DNA from: Bryobacterales bacterium
GTDB lineage: Bacteria > Acidobacteriota > Terriglobia > Bryobacterales > Bryobacteraceae
DNA: 31,381 nt
Direction: 5' to 3'
Assembly: GCA_003517725.1 (NCBI GenBank)
Contig: DOZZ01000027.1
Location: forward strand, 5,308-36,688
The position numbers and the translations under genes were made by a program. The stretch's first letter is position 1. Every line of letters begins with the position of its first letter. The notes under the pieces were generated by a model. That model was not told where the DNA came from. It saw only the letters and a program-made list of their open reading frames with translations, and did not search any database. This document shows, one piece after another, positions 1 to 8,077 of this stretch.

Positions 1-375
1 CGCGGATTCAGCGTGTGGTACATCTTCGACGACGATGCAAAGCCCGAGGGCTGGGCCGGCAACGACCGTGGCGGTCCCTCGGCGGGCATGTTGCAGGCAA
101 TCGATTACAAAACAGGAAAAATTCGCTGGAGCCACGTGTGGGAGGGCGGCGGCACGCGCTCGGGCGTGTTGAGCACGGCCGGCAACCTGTTGTTCGCGGG
201 TGACTCATCGAACAACATCGTCGCGTTAAACGCGGCGACGGGCCAGCCGCTTTGGCACGCCAATCTCGGCGCGCCGCTCGGCAACGCGCCCATGACCTAT
301 GAGCTGGACGGCACGCAATACGTGGTAGTGGCCGCCGGCGATACGCTGTTCGGATTCGCGATGCTGGCGAAGTAA
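1..375 (+). CDS. PQQ-dependent dehydrogenase, C-terminal end (partial)
   Basis: This is the last 124 codons of a gene that begins before the window; the frame is open from base 1 and ends with TAA at 373-375. The piece carries the blade repeats of the quinoprotein alcohol dehydrogenase propeller: a tryptophan-docking type motif (AIDYKTGKIRW), then GNLLFAGDSSNNIVALNAAT with GQPLWHANLG, and a final blade reading DGTQYVVVAAGD. Family members oxidise alcohols or sugars in the periplasm with PQQ and pass electrons to a cytochrome or quinone. The substrate cannot be told from the C-terminus. A fused cytochrome c domain is not present at this end, so if there is one it is N-terminal. The gene is convergent with the next one, with stop codons only 3 bp apart. 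The family call is firm; the substrate is unknown. Confidence 0.85.
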   Translation, partial: RGFSVWYIFDDDAKPEGWAGNDRGGPSAGMLQAIDYKTGKIRWSHVWEGGGTRSGVLSTAGNLLFAGDSSNNIVALNAATGQPLWHANLGAPLGNAPMTYELDGTQYVVVAAGDTLFGFAMLAK

Positions 376-401
376 AAGCTACACCGTGCATTCCTGCACG
401 G
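374..401. terminator. Hairpin between convergent genes, possible shared terminator
   Basis: A perfect 7-bp stem CCGTGCA (384-390), TTCC loop and TGCACGG (395-401) lies 8 nt past the PQQ gene stop and inside the last codons of the convergent isomerase gene. Read on the minus strand it is followed, six bases later, by TTTT (377-374). Read on the plus strand no T run follows. The stem is clear; its role as terminator is inferred from position and is weak because the T run is short and displaced. Confidence 0.4.
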
Positions 402-1224
402 CTTGCCGCAGCGACGTCATCGGATCCCGGGTCGGCACGAACTCGTGCGCGACGAACCCCTGATAATTCAAGTCAGCGATGGCCTTGGCGATGGTGTGCC
501 AGCGTAGTTCCTGCGTGTCGTCCAGTTCGTGGCGTCCCGGCACGCCGCCGGTGTGGAAGTGGGCGATGTACTGGAAGTTGTCGCGAATGGTGCGGATGAT
601 GTCGCCCTCCATAATTTGCATGTGATAGATGTCGTAGAGCACGCGCACCCGCGGCGATTCCACGCCCTTGATCACGTCCACGGCCCAGGCGGTGTGGTCA
701 CACTGGTAATCCTTGTGGTTGACCTTGCTATTAAGCACTTCCAGGCAAACGGTCACGCCGCTGTCTTCGGCGCGTTTGCTGATGCGGCGCAGGCCCGCGA
801 TGCAGTTCTGCTTGCCCTCCTCGTCCGACAGCCCGGCGCGGTTGCCCGACATGGTAATCACGTTGGGCGCTTTGGCCGCCGTGGCAAGCTGGATCAGGTC
901 ATTCACTTCCTGCTCCAGCCGGGCGTGGTTCTCGCGGCGATTCCAGCCGTTGGGCATGTGCTTGGTTCCAGGAATTAGCGCGGGGACCAGCCCGTATTTC
1001 CTGAGCGTCGGCCAATCCTCCTGATCCACCAGGTCGATCCCGCTCAGGCCCATTTCCGCCGCCTGCCGGCAGAGATCGTCAAGAGGGATCTTGGCGTAGC
1101 ACCAGCGGGCAACAGACTGTTTCAATCGCCCCGCCGATGCGGGAGCCGCGGGCAGCGGCGCGGCCGCAAGCGCCAGGGAACCGGCGACCTGAAGAGCATC
1201 ACGGCGTGTCAGATGATTGTTCAT
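379..1224 (-). CDS. Tat-exported sugar phosphate isomerase/epimerase (hydroxypyruvate isomerase-like TIM barrel)
   Basis: A 281-residue protein of the xylose-isomerase-like TIM barrel superfamily, closest in style to hydroxypyruvate isomerase and related epimerases. I chose the ATG at 1222-1224 because it starts a twin-arginine signal (LTRRDALQVAGSLALAAAP, residues 5-23); the open frame runs upstream to 1329 without looking protein-like. Likely metal ligands are Glu162 (in CLEVLNSK), Asp198 (in LYDIYHMQ), His224 (in HFHTGGVPGRHE) and Glu261 (in AHEF), the usual Glu-Asp-His-Glu set. Members interconvert ketose or hydroxypyruvate-type substrates; the exact substrate cannot be read here. A Tat signal on such a protein fits the periplasmic sugar metabolism common in Acidobacteriota and Planctomycetes. 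The gene stands alone, convergent with the PQQ gene and divergent from the CBS gene. Confidence 0.85.
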   Translation of the reverse strand: MNNHLTRRDALQVAGSLALAAAPLPAAPASAGRLKQSVARWCYAKIPLDDLCRQAAEMGLSGIDLVDQEDWPTLRKYGLVPALIPGTKHMPNGWNRRENHARLEQEVNDLIQLATAAKAPNVITMSGNRAGLSDEEGKQNCIAGLRRISKRAEDSGVTVCLEVLNSKVNHKDYQCDHTAWAVDVIKGVESPRVRVLYDIYHMQIMEGDIIRTIRDNFQYIAHFHTGGVPGRHELDDTQELRWHTIAKAIADLNYQGFVAHEFVPTRDPMTSLRQAVQECTV

Positions 1225-1264
1225 AATTTGTCTTCGTGGACCATTCTCTTTCTGTTCGATCGGC

Positions 1265-1292
1265 AGTATACTATGTTCCGAAGTTAGGGAAC
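1265..1292 (-). promoter_or_regulatory. Candidate promoter and inverted-repeat operator of the isomerase gene
   Basis: On the minus strand a TATACT hexamer (1270-1265, 5 of 6 to the sigma70 -10 box) lies about 40 nt before the isomerase ATG. Just upstream, where a -35 box would sit, is an inverted repeat GTTCC-N8-GGAAC (1275-1292). No good TTGACA is present at 17 bp. The arrangement suggests a regulated promoter, but no regulator is recognised. Confidence 0.35.
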
Positions 1293-1421
1293 TGTCACCA
1301 TTGCCAGGTCGGGAGGTGCCGCGTCGCATCCTTTGTTTGCATAGTTCCAGATCGCCACCACTGTGCCGTGCGCACCGCGGTAGATTCCATGCCTTCCTGA
1401 ACCACCCGGCCCTCCCGCAAT

Positions 1422-1444
1422 TATATTTTTCCTGACGGGGGAGG
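1422..1444 (+). promoter_or_regulatory. -10-like element and strong ribosome binding site of the CBS gene
   Basis: TATATT (1422-1427) in an AT-rich patch precedes the strong ribosome binding site GGGGGAGG (1437-1444), which ends four bases before the ATG at 1449. No convincing -35 box is visible. The rest of the 224-bp divergent spacer (1225-1448) holds only the isomerase control elements; I see no gene in it. Confidence 0.4.
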
Positions 1445-1448
1445 CAAC

Positions 1449-1901
1449 ATGAAGATACTCGATCGCGTCACCGTGATTCTGGCCCGCAAGGGTACAGAGG
1501 TCTGGTCTGTGCCATCGGACGCTACAGTCTATTCGGCGGTGGAGACTATGGCGGACAGGGCGGTGGGCGCCCTGCTGGTGACCGAGAACGGCCGCCTGGT
1601 AGGAGTGGTCTCCGAGCGCGATTACGCGCGCAAGGTCATTCTGCAGGGCCGGTCTTCGACCGATACATTCGTGCGGGAGATCATGACTCCCGACCCCATT
1701 ACCGTCGGCCCGTGCGCCACTGTGAACGAGGCCATGCAGGTCATGACCGATAACCGCTTCCGGCACTTACCGATAGTGGACGACAACGGCAAGATACTGG
1801 GCGTCGTTTCGATGGGCGATCTGGTGAATTGGATCATCTCGTCGCAGGACGAAACCATCACGCAGCTGGAGCATTACATCACCAGCCAGTACCCATGTTG
1901 A
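1449..1901 (+). CDS. Protein of two CBS domains
   Basis: A 150-residue stand-alone CBS (Bateman) module. The first CBS motif covers roughly residues 18-62 (VPSDATVYSAVETM, GRLVGVVSERDYARKV) and the second residues 76-130 (MTPDPITVGPCATVNEAM, HLPIVDDNGKILGVVSMGDL). CBS pairs bind adenine nucleotides such as AMP, ATP or SAM and often control a partner protein; no catalytic domain is attached here, and the length is that of the common small CBS proteins. The start is fixed by a strong Shine-Dalgarno. It converges on the nuo operon with only 4 bp between stop codons, which says nothing firm about function. A link to energy sensing is only a guess. Confidence 0.9.
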   Translation: MKILDRVTVILARKGTEVWSVPSDATVYSAVETMADRAVGALLVTENGRLVGVVSERDYARKVILQGRSSTDTFVREIMTPDPITVGPCATVNEAMQVMTDNRFRHLPIVDDNGKILGVVSMGDLVNWIISSQDETITQLEHYITSQYPC

Positions 1902-1905
1902 GCGG

Positions 1906-3357
1906 TTAGCCGATTCCCGCCGAAATGCCGCGGATTAGATCCCACAGCGGCGCGGGGTAGAGGCCGAAGACAAATAGCAGGATCACCAGAACCGCCAGGC
2001 TAAAGCCGGCGCCGGCGGGCACGCGTCCGCGCGGCAGCATTACTTTGACGTGATCTTCAGGCAGTGAGCTGAAGAGCACCACGAGCACGCGCAAATAGTA
2101 ATACAGGCCAATGGTGCTGCTGGCCACCAGCACGAACAGCAGCAGCCAAAGAGCGCTCGAAGCGCCGGCCGCCATCACATAGAATTTGCCCAGAAAGCCC
2201 GCCGTGAGCGGAATTCCGGCGAGCGATAGCAGCATGGCGGAGAACATGGCGGCCAGCACGGGGCGCTGCCAGAAGAGCCCGCGATAATCCTCCAGCTCAC
2301 AGCACTCTTCTTCGCCGGAACACAGCACGCTCATGATGCCGAACGCGCCCAGAATGGTGATGACGTAGGCCAGCAGATAGTAGGTCGCGGCCTGCACGGC
2401 GAGTGGCCCGGCGGCCACGAACGCCACCATCAGGTAGCCCATGTGCGCGATGGACGAATAGGCCAGCAGGCGCTTGACGTTATTCTGCCGCAAGGCCAGC
2501 AGGTTGCCCGCCAGCATCGACGCGGCGGCCATGATGACGAAGGCCCACCAAACCGGCGTCCCGGCCAGCGAGCCTGCCGGATGGAACCAGCGCAGCAGCA
2601 GGGCGAAGACGCTGCCTTTCGAGATTGTGGCGACTAGCGCGGTAGTGGGCAGAGGCGCACCTTGATACACATCAGGCGTCCAAAGATGGAACGGAACGAC
2701 CGCCAGTTTGAAGCCGATGCCGGTGAGCATCAGAACCGTACCGGCCCATCCGGCGGCGCCCAGCGCGGCGTTGGGCGCGCCCATGTAAAAGCGCGCCAGT
2801 GTCGCCAGTTGCATGCTGCCGGTCTCGGAATACAGGAGCGCCATGCCGAACAACAGGAACGCGGAGGACGTGGCGGCGAGCACCAGATACTTCACGCCGG
2901 CCTCAAGCGGCAGCCGCTGGAGGTGCAGGTACGCGATCAGCGCGTAAAGAGAGACACTAAGGATCTCGAAGCCGAGGAAGAGCGATGCCATGTGGCTGCT
3001 CGCGACCAGCACCAGCCCGCCGGCCGTGGCCAGCAGCATCAGGCAGTAGAACTCTTCCTGGTGGCCCGTCTGGTGTTCCAAATAGGAGTAGGCCAGCAAC
3101 ACCACCGCCGCCGCGAGCGCCAGCAGCACGCCCCAATAGAACAGCGTGTAGCCGTCGATCAGCAACAGCCCGGTCACCTGCCGCGGAGTAACGGAGGCGG
3201 CCCATCGCAGGCTCGCGAAAGACGCGGCCAGGCCCAGCAGCGCCAGCGTGGCCGAGGCGCCGTGATGGCGGCGGATGGCGATCGAAAGCATCACGACGAG
3301 CGCCGTGGCGGAGAGCAGAATCAGAGGGCTGAGAGCAACCAGATCGGACGCGGTCAT
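1906..3357 (-). CDS. nuoN: NADH-quinone oxidoreductase subunit N
   Basis: A 483-residue, highly hydrophobic antiporter-like subunit of the complex I membrane arm and last gene of the nuo operon. It shows the conserved helix-5 glutamate (LGFEILSVSLYALIAY, near residue 130), the lysine-bearing segment GFKLAVVPFHLWTPDVYQGA, and the second lysine region NNVKRLLAYSSIAHMGYL. These are the charged residues of the proton channel in the NuoL/M/N and Mrp family. Size matches typical NuoN (about 480). It begins one base after the nuoM stop, so translation is probably coupled. No terminator hairpin is seen in the four bases between its stop and the convergent CBS gene. Confidence 0.96.
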   Translation of the reverse strand: MTASDLVALSPLILLSATALVVMLSIAIRRHHGASATLALLGLAASFASLRWAASVTPRQVTGLLLIDGYTLFYWGVLLALAAAVVLLAYSYLEHQTGHQEEFYCLMLLATAGGLVLVASSHMASLFLGFEILSVSLYALIAYLHLQRLPLEAGVKYLVLAATSSAFLLFGMALLYSETGSMQLATLARFYMGAPNAALGAAGWAGTVLMLTGIGFKLAVVPFHLWTPDVYQGAPLPTTALVATISKGSVFALLLRWFHPAGSLAGTPVWWAFVIMAAASMLAGNLLALRQNNVKRLLAYSSIAHMGYLMVAFVAAGPLAVQAATYYLLAYVITILGAFGIMSVLCSGEEECCELEDYRGLFWQRPVLAAMFSAMLLSLAGIPLTAGFLGKFYVMAAGASSALWLLLFVLVASSTIGLYYYLRVLVVLFSSLPEDHVKVMLPRGRVPAGAGFSLAVLVILLFVFGLYPAPLWDLIRGISAGIG

Positions 3358-3358
3358 G

Positions 3359-4834
3359 TTATCTCCGGGCGGTAACGGCTTGGCGTGGCATGTTGTCGAT
3401 CGCGGGCCGAATCATATTCAACAGGGGCTGCGGATACAGGCCGATCCACAGCAGGCAGACCATCATGGGCACGGCAATGGCGCGCTCGTTCCACCGTGCA
3501 TCCGGAAAATCCGAGTGGTGCACGTTGGGGCCGAGGAACGTCTTCTGGGCCAGGCGCAGCGCATAGCAGGCGCCCGTGATCATGCCGAGCGCAGCCAAGG
3601 CCGATAGCACCGGGGTGGCCTGGTAGGTACCGAGCAGGACCATGAACTCGCCCACGAAATCGCCGAGACCCGGCATGCCGGCCGAGGCCATCACGAAGAA
3701 CAGGCCAACGCCGCTCAACATCGGCATGGTTTCCCAGAGGCCGCCCATATCGCGCAGCTCGCGGGAGTGCAGCCGCTCGTTCAGCGCGCCGGCCAGCACG
3801 AACAGCGCGCCGGTGCTGATGCCGTGGCTCACCATCTGCACCACGACTCCTTGCAGCGCGATGGGGTTCAGCGCGAAGATGCCCAGCAGCACAAAGCCCA
3901 TGTGACTGACGCTGGTGTAGGCCACCATGCGTTTGAGGTCGTTCTGCGCGAAGGCTAGTATCGCGCCATAGAGGATGCCCAGTACCGCGAGCGTCATCAT
4001 CAGCGGCGCCAGACGCTGGACGGCGTGGGGGAACAGCGGGAGCACGAAGCGCAGCATGCCGAAAGCGCCGGTCTTCAGCAGCAGCCCGGCCAGGATTACG
4101 CTACCGGCCGTCGGCGCTTCGGCATGCGCGTCGGGCAGCCAGGTGTGGAATGGAAAAGCCGGCAGCTTTACGGCAAACGCGGCCAGGAAACCCAGCGCCA
4201 GCAGCATCTCCATATCCGGCGCGAGCGGCGTCGCCAGCAGGTCCTGCAGATCGAACGAGTAGAAGCCGGCAGTGCGCTGGTGCAGAATCACCAACACGAT
4301 CATGGCGATCAGCATGAGCAGGCTGCTGATCTGGGTGAACAGGAAAAACTTGACAGCCGCATAGATGCGCCGCTGATAGCCCCAGATCGCAATCAGAAAA
4401 TACATCGGAACCAGCATCAGTTCCCAGAAGAAATAGAAGAGGAACAGATCGACGGCGAGAAAGACGCCGGTGACGCCGGCCAGCACCCACATCACGTTGA
4501 AATGGAAAAAACCGGGCGAGCGCTGGATGCCGTTCCACGACGCCAGCACGGCCATGATGCCGAGAAACATGGTGAGCAGGATCAGCACCAGGCCCAGGCC
4601 GTCGAGCGCCAGATGGAAATGTATGCCGAGCTGTGGCACCCACGTCCACGACAACTCCTCCGACCAGCGGGATGCCGAAGAAAGGCCGCGCCCCCAGAGG
4701 CCCAGGCACAGCGCGAGATCGAGCACCAGCGCGGCGAGCGAGATCACGCGCGGAGCGGCCGCGTTGAAGCGCCCCGCAACGGCCGCCAGCACACCGGCCA
4801 GGATCAAAATTGCAATCAGCCAAAGCAAAATCAT
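3359..4834 (-). CDS. nuoM: NADH-quinone oxidoreductase subunit M
   Basis: A 491-residue antiporter-like proton channel subunit of complex I. I start it at the ATG 4832-4834 (MILLWLIAILILAGV), which has a GGAG ribosome site seven bases upstream; the frame continues to 4948 but that stretch lies inside nuoL and does not look like NuoM. Signature segments are the channel glutamate in FYFFWELMLVPMYFLIAIWG, the lysine in AAFAVKLPAFPFHTWLPDAH, and the broken-helix region NDLKRMVAYTSVSHMGFVLL. About fourteen membrane helices are expected. It lies 10 bp after the nuoL stop. Confidence 0.96.
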   Translation of the reverse strand: MILLWLIAILILAGVLAAVAGRFNAAAPRVISLAALVLDLALCLGLWGRGLSSASRWSEELSWTWVPQLGIHFHLALDGLGLVLILLTMFLGIMAVLASWNGIQRSPGFFHFNVMWVLAGVTGVFLAVDLFLFYFFWELMLVPMYFLIAIWGYQRRIYAAVKFFLFTQISSLLMLIAMIVLVILHQRTAGFYSFDLQDLLATPLAPDMEMLLALGFLAAFAVKLPAFPFHTWLPDAHAEAPTAGSVILAGLLLKTGAFGMLRFVLPLFPHAVQRLAPLMMTLAVLGILYGAILAFAQNDLKRMVAYTSVSHMGFVLLGIFALNPIALQGVVVQMVSHGISTGALFVLAGALNERLHSRELRDMGGLWETMPMLSGVGLFFVMASAGMPGLGDFVGEFMVLLGTYQATPVLSALAALGMITGACYALRLAQKTFLGPNVHHSDFPDARWNERAIAVPMMVCLLWIGLYPQPLLNMIRPAIDNMPRQAVTARR

Positions 4835-4844
4835 GCCGCTCTCC

Positions 4845-6725
4845 TCATCGCATCCACCAAACCAATCCGAGGAACACGGCCGAGCCGATCGCGAGCCCCG
4901 AGGCGTACCAGCGGACATGACCAGTCTCGGTACGCTGCAGCAGGCCATTGGAAGCTTGTGTCAGCGACGCTAGCGCGGTGTAGAGGCTATCGACAATGTC
5001 GCGGCGATTGACCTCGGCCAGCCAGACAAACGGGCGGACAAAAATCCACGAATAGAGCGTGTCGAAACCCCAGCCGGCCGCCCAGAAGCGCGCCAATGCC
5101 GATTCGGCGGGCTGCTCCACCCGCCGTCGGTAGTAGAGCAGGTAAGCCAAACTAAAGCCGGCGAGGAACACGAGTGAAGCCGTCAACGCCGTGGTCACCT
5201 CGGTGATTACGGGTCCGACATGCACTTCCTCCAGCGCCGGCAGCGTGCTGTTCAGAAAATTCGACAGCCGCGGCACGCCACCGAAGTGCGGCGGCGTGTC
5301 GAGGTAGCCCGCGAAGATCGACAGCACGCACAGAACGGCCAGTGGCAGCTTGATGGCGAGGCCCGGACGCTCGGAGACATGGCTTTTGGCCGTGCCGTAG
5401 AAAACTAAAAAGACGAGCCGGTACGTATAGAGCGAAGTCAGCAGCGCGCCCAACATGCCGCACAGCCAGAACCAGATGCTGCCGTTGAGCCCGGCCCAGG
5501 ATTGCCACAGAATCAGGTCTTTGCTGAAAAAGCCGGCCGTCAGCAGCGGCAATCCAGCCAGTGCCGAACCACCGATCACAAACGACCAGAAGGCCACCGG
5601 CAGTTCCCGCCGCAGGCCTCCCATGCGGAACATATCCTGCTCATGATGCAGCGACTGGATCACGGCGCCCGCCGCCAGAAACAGCAGCGCCTTGAAGAAG
5701 GCGTGCGTCATGAAATGGAACATCGCGGCCGACCACGCGCCCAGGCCTAGCGCCAGAAACATATAGCCGATCTGGCTAATCGTGGAATAGGCCAGCACGC
5801 GCTTGATGTCGCGCTGCACCAGAGCGCTGCAAGCCGCCATCAGCAGCGTGGCGGCGCCGATCACCGCCACCACCAGTTGGACCTCCGGCGCAAGAGTGAA
5901 CAGCACATGCGTGCGCGCAATCAGATAAACGCCGGCCGTCACCATCGTTGCGGCGTGAATGAGCGCGCTAGTAGGCGTGGGTCCGGCCATGGCATCGGGC
6001 AGCCAGGTTTGTAGCGGCAACTGCGCCGACTTGCCGACCGCTCCGCCCAGCAGCAGCGCCGCGGCCGCGATCGCCAGAGTGCTGCCGGCGGGCCATTGCG
6101 ATTGCGCGCGTTGCATCAGCTGCTGAATATCGAGCGTGCCCAATTGCGTAAACAGCAGGAACAGGCCAATCGCGAAAGCCGTGTCGCCGATGCGCGTGAC
6201 GAGGAAGGCTTTGTTGGCCGCGCGCACATTGGCGGCATCGCGATACCAGAAGCCGATCAGCAGATAGCTGCAAAGGCCCACGCCCTCCCAGCCCATGTAA
6301 AGCACCAGCAGGTTGCTGCCGAGCACCAGCAGCAGCATGGACGCGACGAACAGATTCATGTAAGCGAAGAACCGCGCATAGCCCTCATCGCCGCGCATGT
6401 ACTCGGTGGAATACAGATGGATCAGGAAGCCGACGAACGTCACGACCAGCAGCATCAGCAGCGAGACAGGGTCCAGATAAAGTCCGAACTCTGGACGGAA
6501 CGAACCGGCCGCCATCCAGGTCCACAACGGCAGCACGAAAGCGTTGCCCGGCGGCGGTGCAGTCAGGAAGCTCCAGGCGACCAGCATCGACGCCACCGCG
6601 GCGAGCCCAATAGATCCGACGCCCGCGAGCGAAACCAGTTTACGCGGCCAGCGCGATCCGAAGATCGCCAGCAGGACGGCGCTCGTGAGGGGCAAAGCAG
6701 GCGCAAGCCACAGCAGGTTCAGCAT
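4845..6725 (-). CDS. nuoL: NADH-quinone oxidoreductase subunit L
   Basis: A 626-residue distal proton-pumping subunit of complex I. The ATG at 6723-6725 (MLNLLWLAPALPL) is chosen because it lies 2 bp after the nuoK stop; the open frame upstream to 6932 is nuoK read in another frame. Key parts are the helix-5 glutamate (LYMGWEGVGLCSYLLIGFWY), the lysine/antiporter motif (GKSAQLPLQTWLPDAMAG), the HAATMVTAGVYL segment, and a C-terminal part that corresponds to the long lateral amphipathic helix and its anchor (residues about 510-626). Length agrees with the E. coli protein (about 613). Confidence 0.96.
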   Translation of the reverse strand: MLNLLWLAPALPLTSAVLLAIFGSRWPRKLVSLAGVGSIGLAAVASMLVAWSFLTAPPPGNAFVLPLWTWMAAGSFRPEFGLYLDPVSLLMLLVVTFVGFLIHLYSTEYMRGDEGYARFFAYMNLFVASMLLLVLGSNLLVLYMGWEGVGLCSYLLIGFWYRDAANVRAANKAFLVTRIGDTAFAIGLFLLFTQLGTLDIQQLMQRAQSQWPAGSTLAIAAAALLLGGAVGKSAQLPLQTWLPDAMAGPTPTSALIHAATMVTAGVYLIARTHVLFTLAPEVQLVVAVIGAATLLMAACSALVQRDIKRVLAYSTISQIGYMFLALGLGAWSAAMFHFMTHAFFKALLFLAAGAVIQSLHHEQDMFRMGGLRRELPVAFWSFVIGGSALAGLPLLTAGFFSKDLILWQSWAGLNGSIWFWLCGMLGALLTSLYTYRLVFLVFYGTAKSHVSERPGLAIKLPLAVLCVLSIFAGYLDTPPHFGGVPRLSNFLNSTLPALEEVHVGPVITEVTTALTASLVFLAGFSLAYLLYYRRRVEQPAESALARFWAAGWGFDTLYSWIFVRPFVWLAEVNRRDIVDSLYTALASLTQASNGLLQRTETGHVRWYASGLAIGSAVFLGLVWWMR

Positions 6726-6727
6726 GG

Positions 6728-7036
6728 TCAGCCTCGCATCTCGTCGCCGGCGTCGGAATCGAGCGTGGGATGCTCCCGATGAAACTGCAGCACCATCGCG
6801 AGCCCCACCGACACCTCGGCCGCGGCCATGGCCACGATGAACAGGAACATCACCTGGCCGTCCACCTGCCCCCAGCGCGAGCCGGCCGCGACAAACGCCA
6901 GCCCGCTGGCATTCAGCATGACCTCCACGCACATCAGCGTGAAGATCAGGTTACGCCGCGTGAGAAGACCGGCCAGCCCCAGCAGAAACAACAGGGTCGC
7001 CAGTAACAGCGCGTGATTGACGGGTATCGATGCCAT
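6728..7036 (-). CDS. nuoK: NADH-quinone oxidoreductase subunit K
   Basis: A 102-residue, three-helix subunit of the complex I membrane arm. The sequence [20 protein letters not shown] followed by [14 protein letters not shown] carries the conserved membrane glutamate of helix 2 (VEVMLN), and a second glutamate occurs in [13 protein letters not shown]. Start ATG is at 7034-7036 with an AGGA site about 9 bases upstream. The first 86 bp overlap the 3' end of nuoJ in another frame, much longer than the usual few-base nuoJ/nuoK overlap. The stop is 2 bp before nuoL. Confidence 0.96.
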   Translation of the reverse strand: MASIPVNHALLLATLLFLLGLAGLLTRRNLIFTLMCVEVMLNASGLAFVAAGSRWGQVDGQVMFLFIVAMAAAEVSVGLAMVLQFHREHPTLDSDAGDEMRG

Positions 7037-7541
7037 GCACTTCGTCCTCTCTGGTAACAGCTTTGCGCCCCAGGTGATAGGCGCCCAACAGGCCCGCCGT
7101 CAGCAACAAAGAGGCGAGTTCCACACCGATGACATAGGGGCCGAACAGGGCCACGCCCACCTGTTTCGATGAAATTTCGACGCCGCTCAACGGCGCGCTT
7201 TGCCGCGACACCAGCGCCGCGATCTCGGCCAGCAGCACCAATGCCAGCAGGCTCGGCCCGGCCCAGGCGCGCGGTTTGAAAACGTCCAGCGCCGTCTCAC
7301 CCGCATGCTCGCCCATGTTGAGCATCATCACCACGAAGATGAAGAGCACCATGATCGCCCCGGCATAAATGATCAGTTCGAGCGCAGCCACAAAGGGCGC
7401 GCCCATGACGAAGAAATCGATGGCGACAGCCAGCAGCGAGACGATCAGGTAGAGCAGCGCGTGGATGGCGTTGCGGCAGGTGATGGTCAGCAGTGTCGCC
7501 ACCACGGCGACGGCGCTCGAGATGTAGAAGACGGCGGCCAT
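6951..7541 (-). CDS. nuoJ: NADH-quinone oxidoreductase subunit J
   Basis: A 196-residue, five-helix membrane subunit. It contains the pi-bulge helix segment of NuoJ ([20 protein letters not shown] then VVMMLNMGE), and the last helix [23 protein letters not shown]. The start has a good AAGGAG site. After residue about 165 the protein continues as a hydrophilic tail ([19 protein letters not shown] and on to SSHAA) that is encoded inside nuoK. E. coli NuoJ is near 184 residues, so total length is not odd, but the tail is likely non-conserved. Either a stop was lost or the overlap is genuine. Confidence 0.94.
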   Translation of the reverse strand: MAAVFYISSAVAVVATLLTITCRNAIHALLYLIVSLLAVAIDFFVMGAPFVAALELIIYAGAIMVLFIFVVMMLNMGEHAGETALDVFKPRAWAGPSLLALVLLAEIAALVSRQSAPLSGVEISSKQVGVALFGPYVIGVELASLLLTAGLLGAYHLGRKAVTREDEVHGIDTRQSRAVTGDPVVSAGAGRSSHAA

Positions 7542-7549
7542 GGCGCTCC

Positions 7550-8065
7550 TTAGGGCAACAGACTGTGCAGATCGGTGGGGGCGGCCTCGCGCTCGGCCTC
7601 GCCTTTGGCCTTGCCGCCGATGGCCACGCCCGCGACGCGCCAGAAATTATAATCGGGATACTTGCCGGGGCCGGAGATCATGAGGTCCTCTTTTTCGTAC
7701 ACCAGATTTTTCCGGTAGAACTCGCCCATCTCGAAATCGGGCGTGAGCTGGATGGCGTAGGTGGGGCAGGCCTCCTCGCAAAAACCGCAGAAGATGCAGC
7801 GCGAGAAGTTGATGCGAAACCACTCGGGAAAGCGGCGGCCATGCTCGTCTTCGGTGGCTTGCAGCGAGATGCAGTCGGTAGGGCAGACCACGGCGCAGAG
7901 GTTGCACGCCACGCAGCGCTCACCGCCGTCGGGGTCGCGCGACAGCACGATGCGGCCCCGATAGCGCGGCGCCAGCACCGCTTTCTCCTCCGGATACTGG
8001 ATGGTGACGCGCTTGTGGAACGCATGCAGGAACACGCCCCACAACGACCGCAGCAGACTGAACAT
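7550..8065 (-). CDS. nuoI: NADH-quinone oxidoreductase subunit I (two 4Fe-4S clusters)
   Basis: A 171-residue ferredoxin-type subunit that carries clusters N6a and N6b between NuoG and NuoB. Two full 4Fe-4S motifs are present: Cys51-54-57 with Cys61 ([12 protein letters not shown]) and Cys90-93-96 with Cys100 ([12 protein letters not shown]). The N-terminal amphipathic part ([15 protein letters not shown]) anchors it to the membrane. It has the clearest ribosome site of the operon (AGGAGG, 12 bp after the nuoH stop). The C-terminal tail, rich in Gly, Lys and Glu, is variable in the family. Confidence 0.97.
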   Translation of the reverse strand: MFSLLRSLWGVFLHAFHKRVTIQYPEEKAVLAPRYRGRIVLSRDPDGGERCVACNLCAVVCPTDCISLQATEDEHGRRFPEWFRINFSRCIFCGFCEEACPTYAIQLTPDFEMGEFYRKNLVYEKEDLMISGPGKYPDYNFWRVAGVAIGGKAKGEAEREAAPTDLHSLLP

Positions 8066-8077
8066 CCGACGCCTCCT

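Noticed and set aside
1275..1292. A LexA/SOS box at GTTCC-N8-GGAAC
   Set aside because: The arms and spacing do not match the Firmicute or alpha-proteobacterial LexA boxes I know, and the downstream gene is not an SOS gene.
6726..6932. An upstream extension of nuoL by 69 residues
   Set aside because: It lies wholly inside nuoK, is Arg/Gly-rich and unlike NuoL; the ATG at 6725 gives a normal N-terminus.
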